Shown: piece by piece, positions 32,974 to 33,068 of the stretch
Layout of the letters: each line of letters opens with the position of its first letter
How positions within the stretch are numbered: the stretch's first letter is position 1
Source: Lachnospiraceae bacterium
Lineage (GTDB): Bacteria; Bacillota; Clostridia; Lachnospirales; Lachnospiraceae
Length of the DNA: 33,068 nt
Direction: 5' to 3'
Assembly (NCBI GenBank): GCA_016288825.1
Contig: JAEELH010000090.1
Coordinates: forward strand, 1-33,068
The notes under the pieces: generated by a model
Seen by the model: the letters and a program-made list of their open reading frames with translations, nothing else
What the model was told of the DNA's origin: nothing
Databases searched by the model: none
Translations under genes and position numbers: made by a program

Positions 32974-33068
32974 TTTTCTTATCCTCTATCAACAATTCAT
33001 TGGCTCTACCGATCACCATGGAGATATCAAGCGTTCCGTAAACACAGAACACCGCTCCGACAAATATG
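32960..33068 (-). CDS. 3' end of an unidentified gene upstream of hydG (partial)
   Basis: An open frame enters from the right edge and ends at 32960-32962. It reads IFVGAVFCVYGTLDISMVIG, then RANELLIEDKKNATL and a stop. It overlaps the hydG start by 14 bases and shares its ribosome binding region, which is the layout of an operon. Only 35 residues are visible, too few to name; a hydrogenase-associated protein is possible by position only. The 5' part is outside the window. Confidence 0.55.
   Translation of the reverse strand, partial: IFVGAVFCVYGTLDISMVIGRANELLIEDKKNATL

Overview
The window looks like chromosomal DNA of a clostridial Firmicute, most likely a member of the Lachnospiraceae (Butyrivibrio or Pseudobutyrivibrio type). 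The reasons are a SCIFF ranthipeptide precursor with its radical-SAM maturase next to a fused secDF gene, an [FeFe]-hydrogenase maturase (HydG), strong AGGAGG ribosome binding sites, many lipoproteins, and moderate GC by eye. The genus is inference. Most genes from about 5 kb to the right end lie on the minus strand.

Region 1 (1-5020) is accessory-like. It holds a putative lipoprotein, a secreted protein with GLUG-like repeats, a secreted propeller-like protein, a LysR regulator, and two coding remnants. It also holds two almost identical 140-bp copies of a highly structured dispersed repeat (1-140 and 2477-2616).

Region 2 (5025-9974) has an RlmI-like methyltransferase, a repeat- and palindrome-rich spacer, and a very large HK-REC-HPt phosphorelay kinase. 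The kinase is preceded by an unexpected cluster of five DnaA-box-like nonamers beside AT-rich DNA.

Region 3 (9977-19755) is a complete oligopeptide importer operon (oppA-B-C-D-F plus a small tail-anchored protein). A divergent four-helix membrane protein and an M3 oligoendopeptidase lie next to it, so peptide import and intracellular peptide cleavage are paired. OppC and OppA are both oversized.

Region 4 (19771-24028) carries two small membrane proteins, an alpha/beta hydrolase, seryl-tRNA synthetase and serine hydroxymethyltransferase.

Region 5 (24091-29389) is an export and peptide-modification cluster: SecDF, the SCIFF maturase ScfB, the 47-residue SCIFF precursor ScfA (absent from the ORF track), and a trigger-factor/FKBP-like lipoprotein.

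Region 6 (29597-33068) has a Cache-type hybrid histidine kinase, then HydG, then the 3' end of an unidentified gene that overlaps hydG and runs off the window.

Several ORF-track starts were moved inward because a better codon and ribosome binding site are visible (6198-9626, 9977-10261, 20450-20716, 24091-26448, 26494-27861, 28229-29389). No tRNA, rRNA, CRISPR array or intact transposase was seen.
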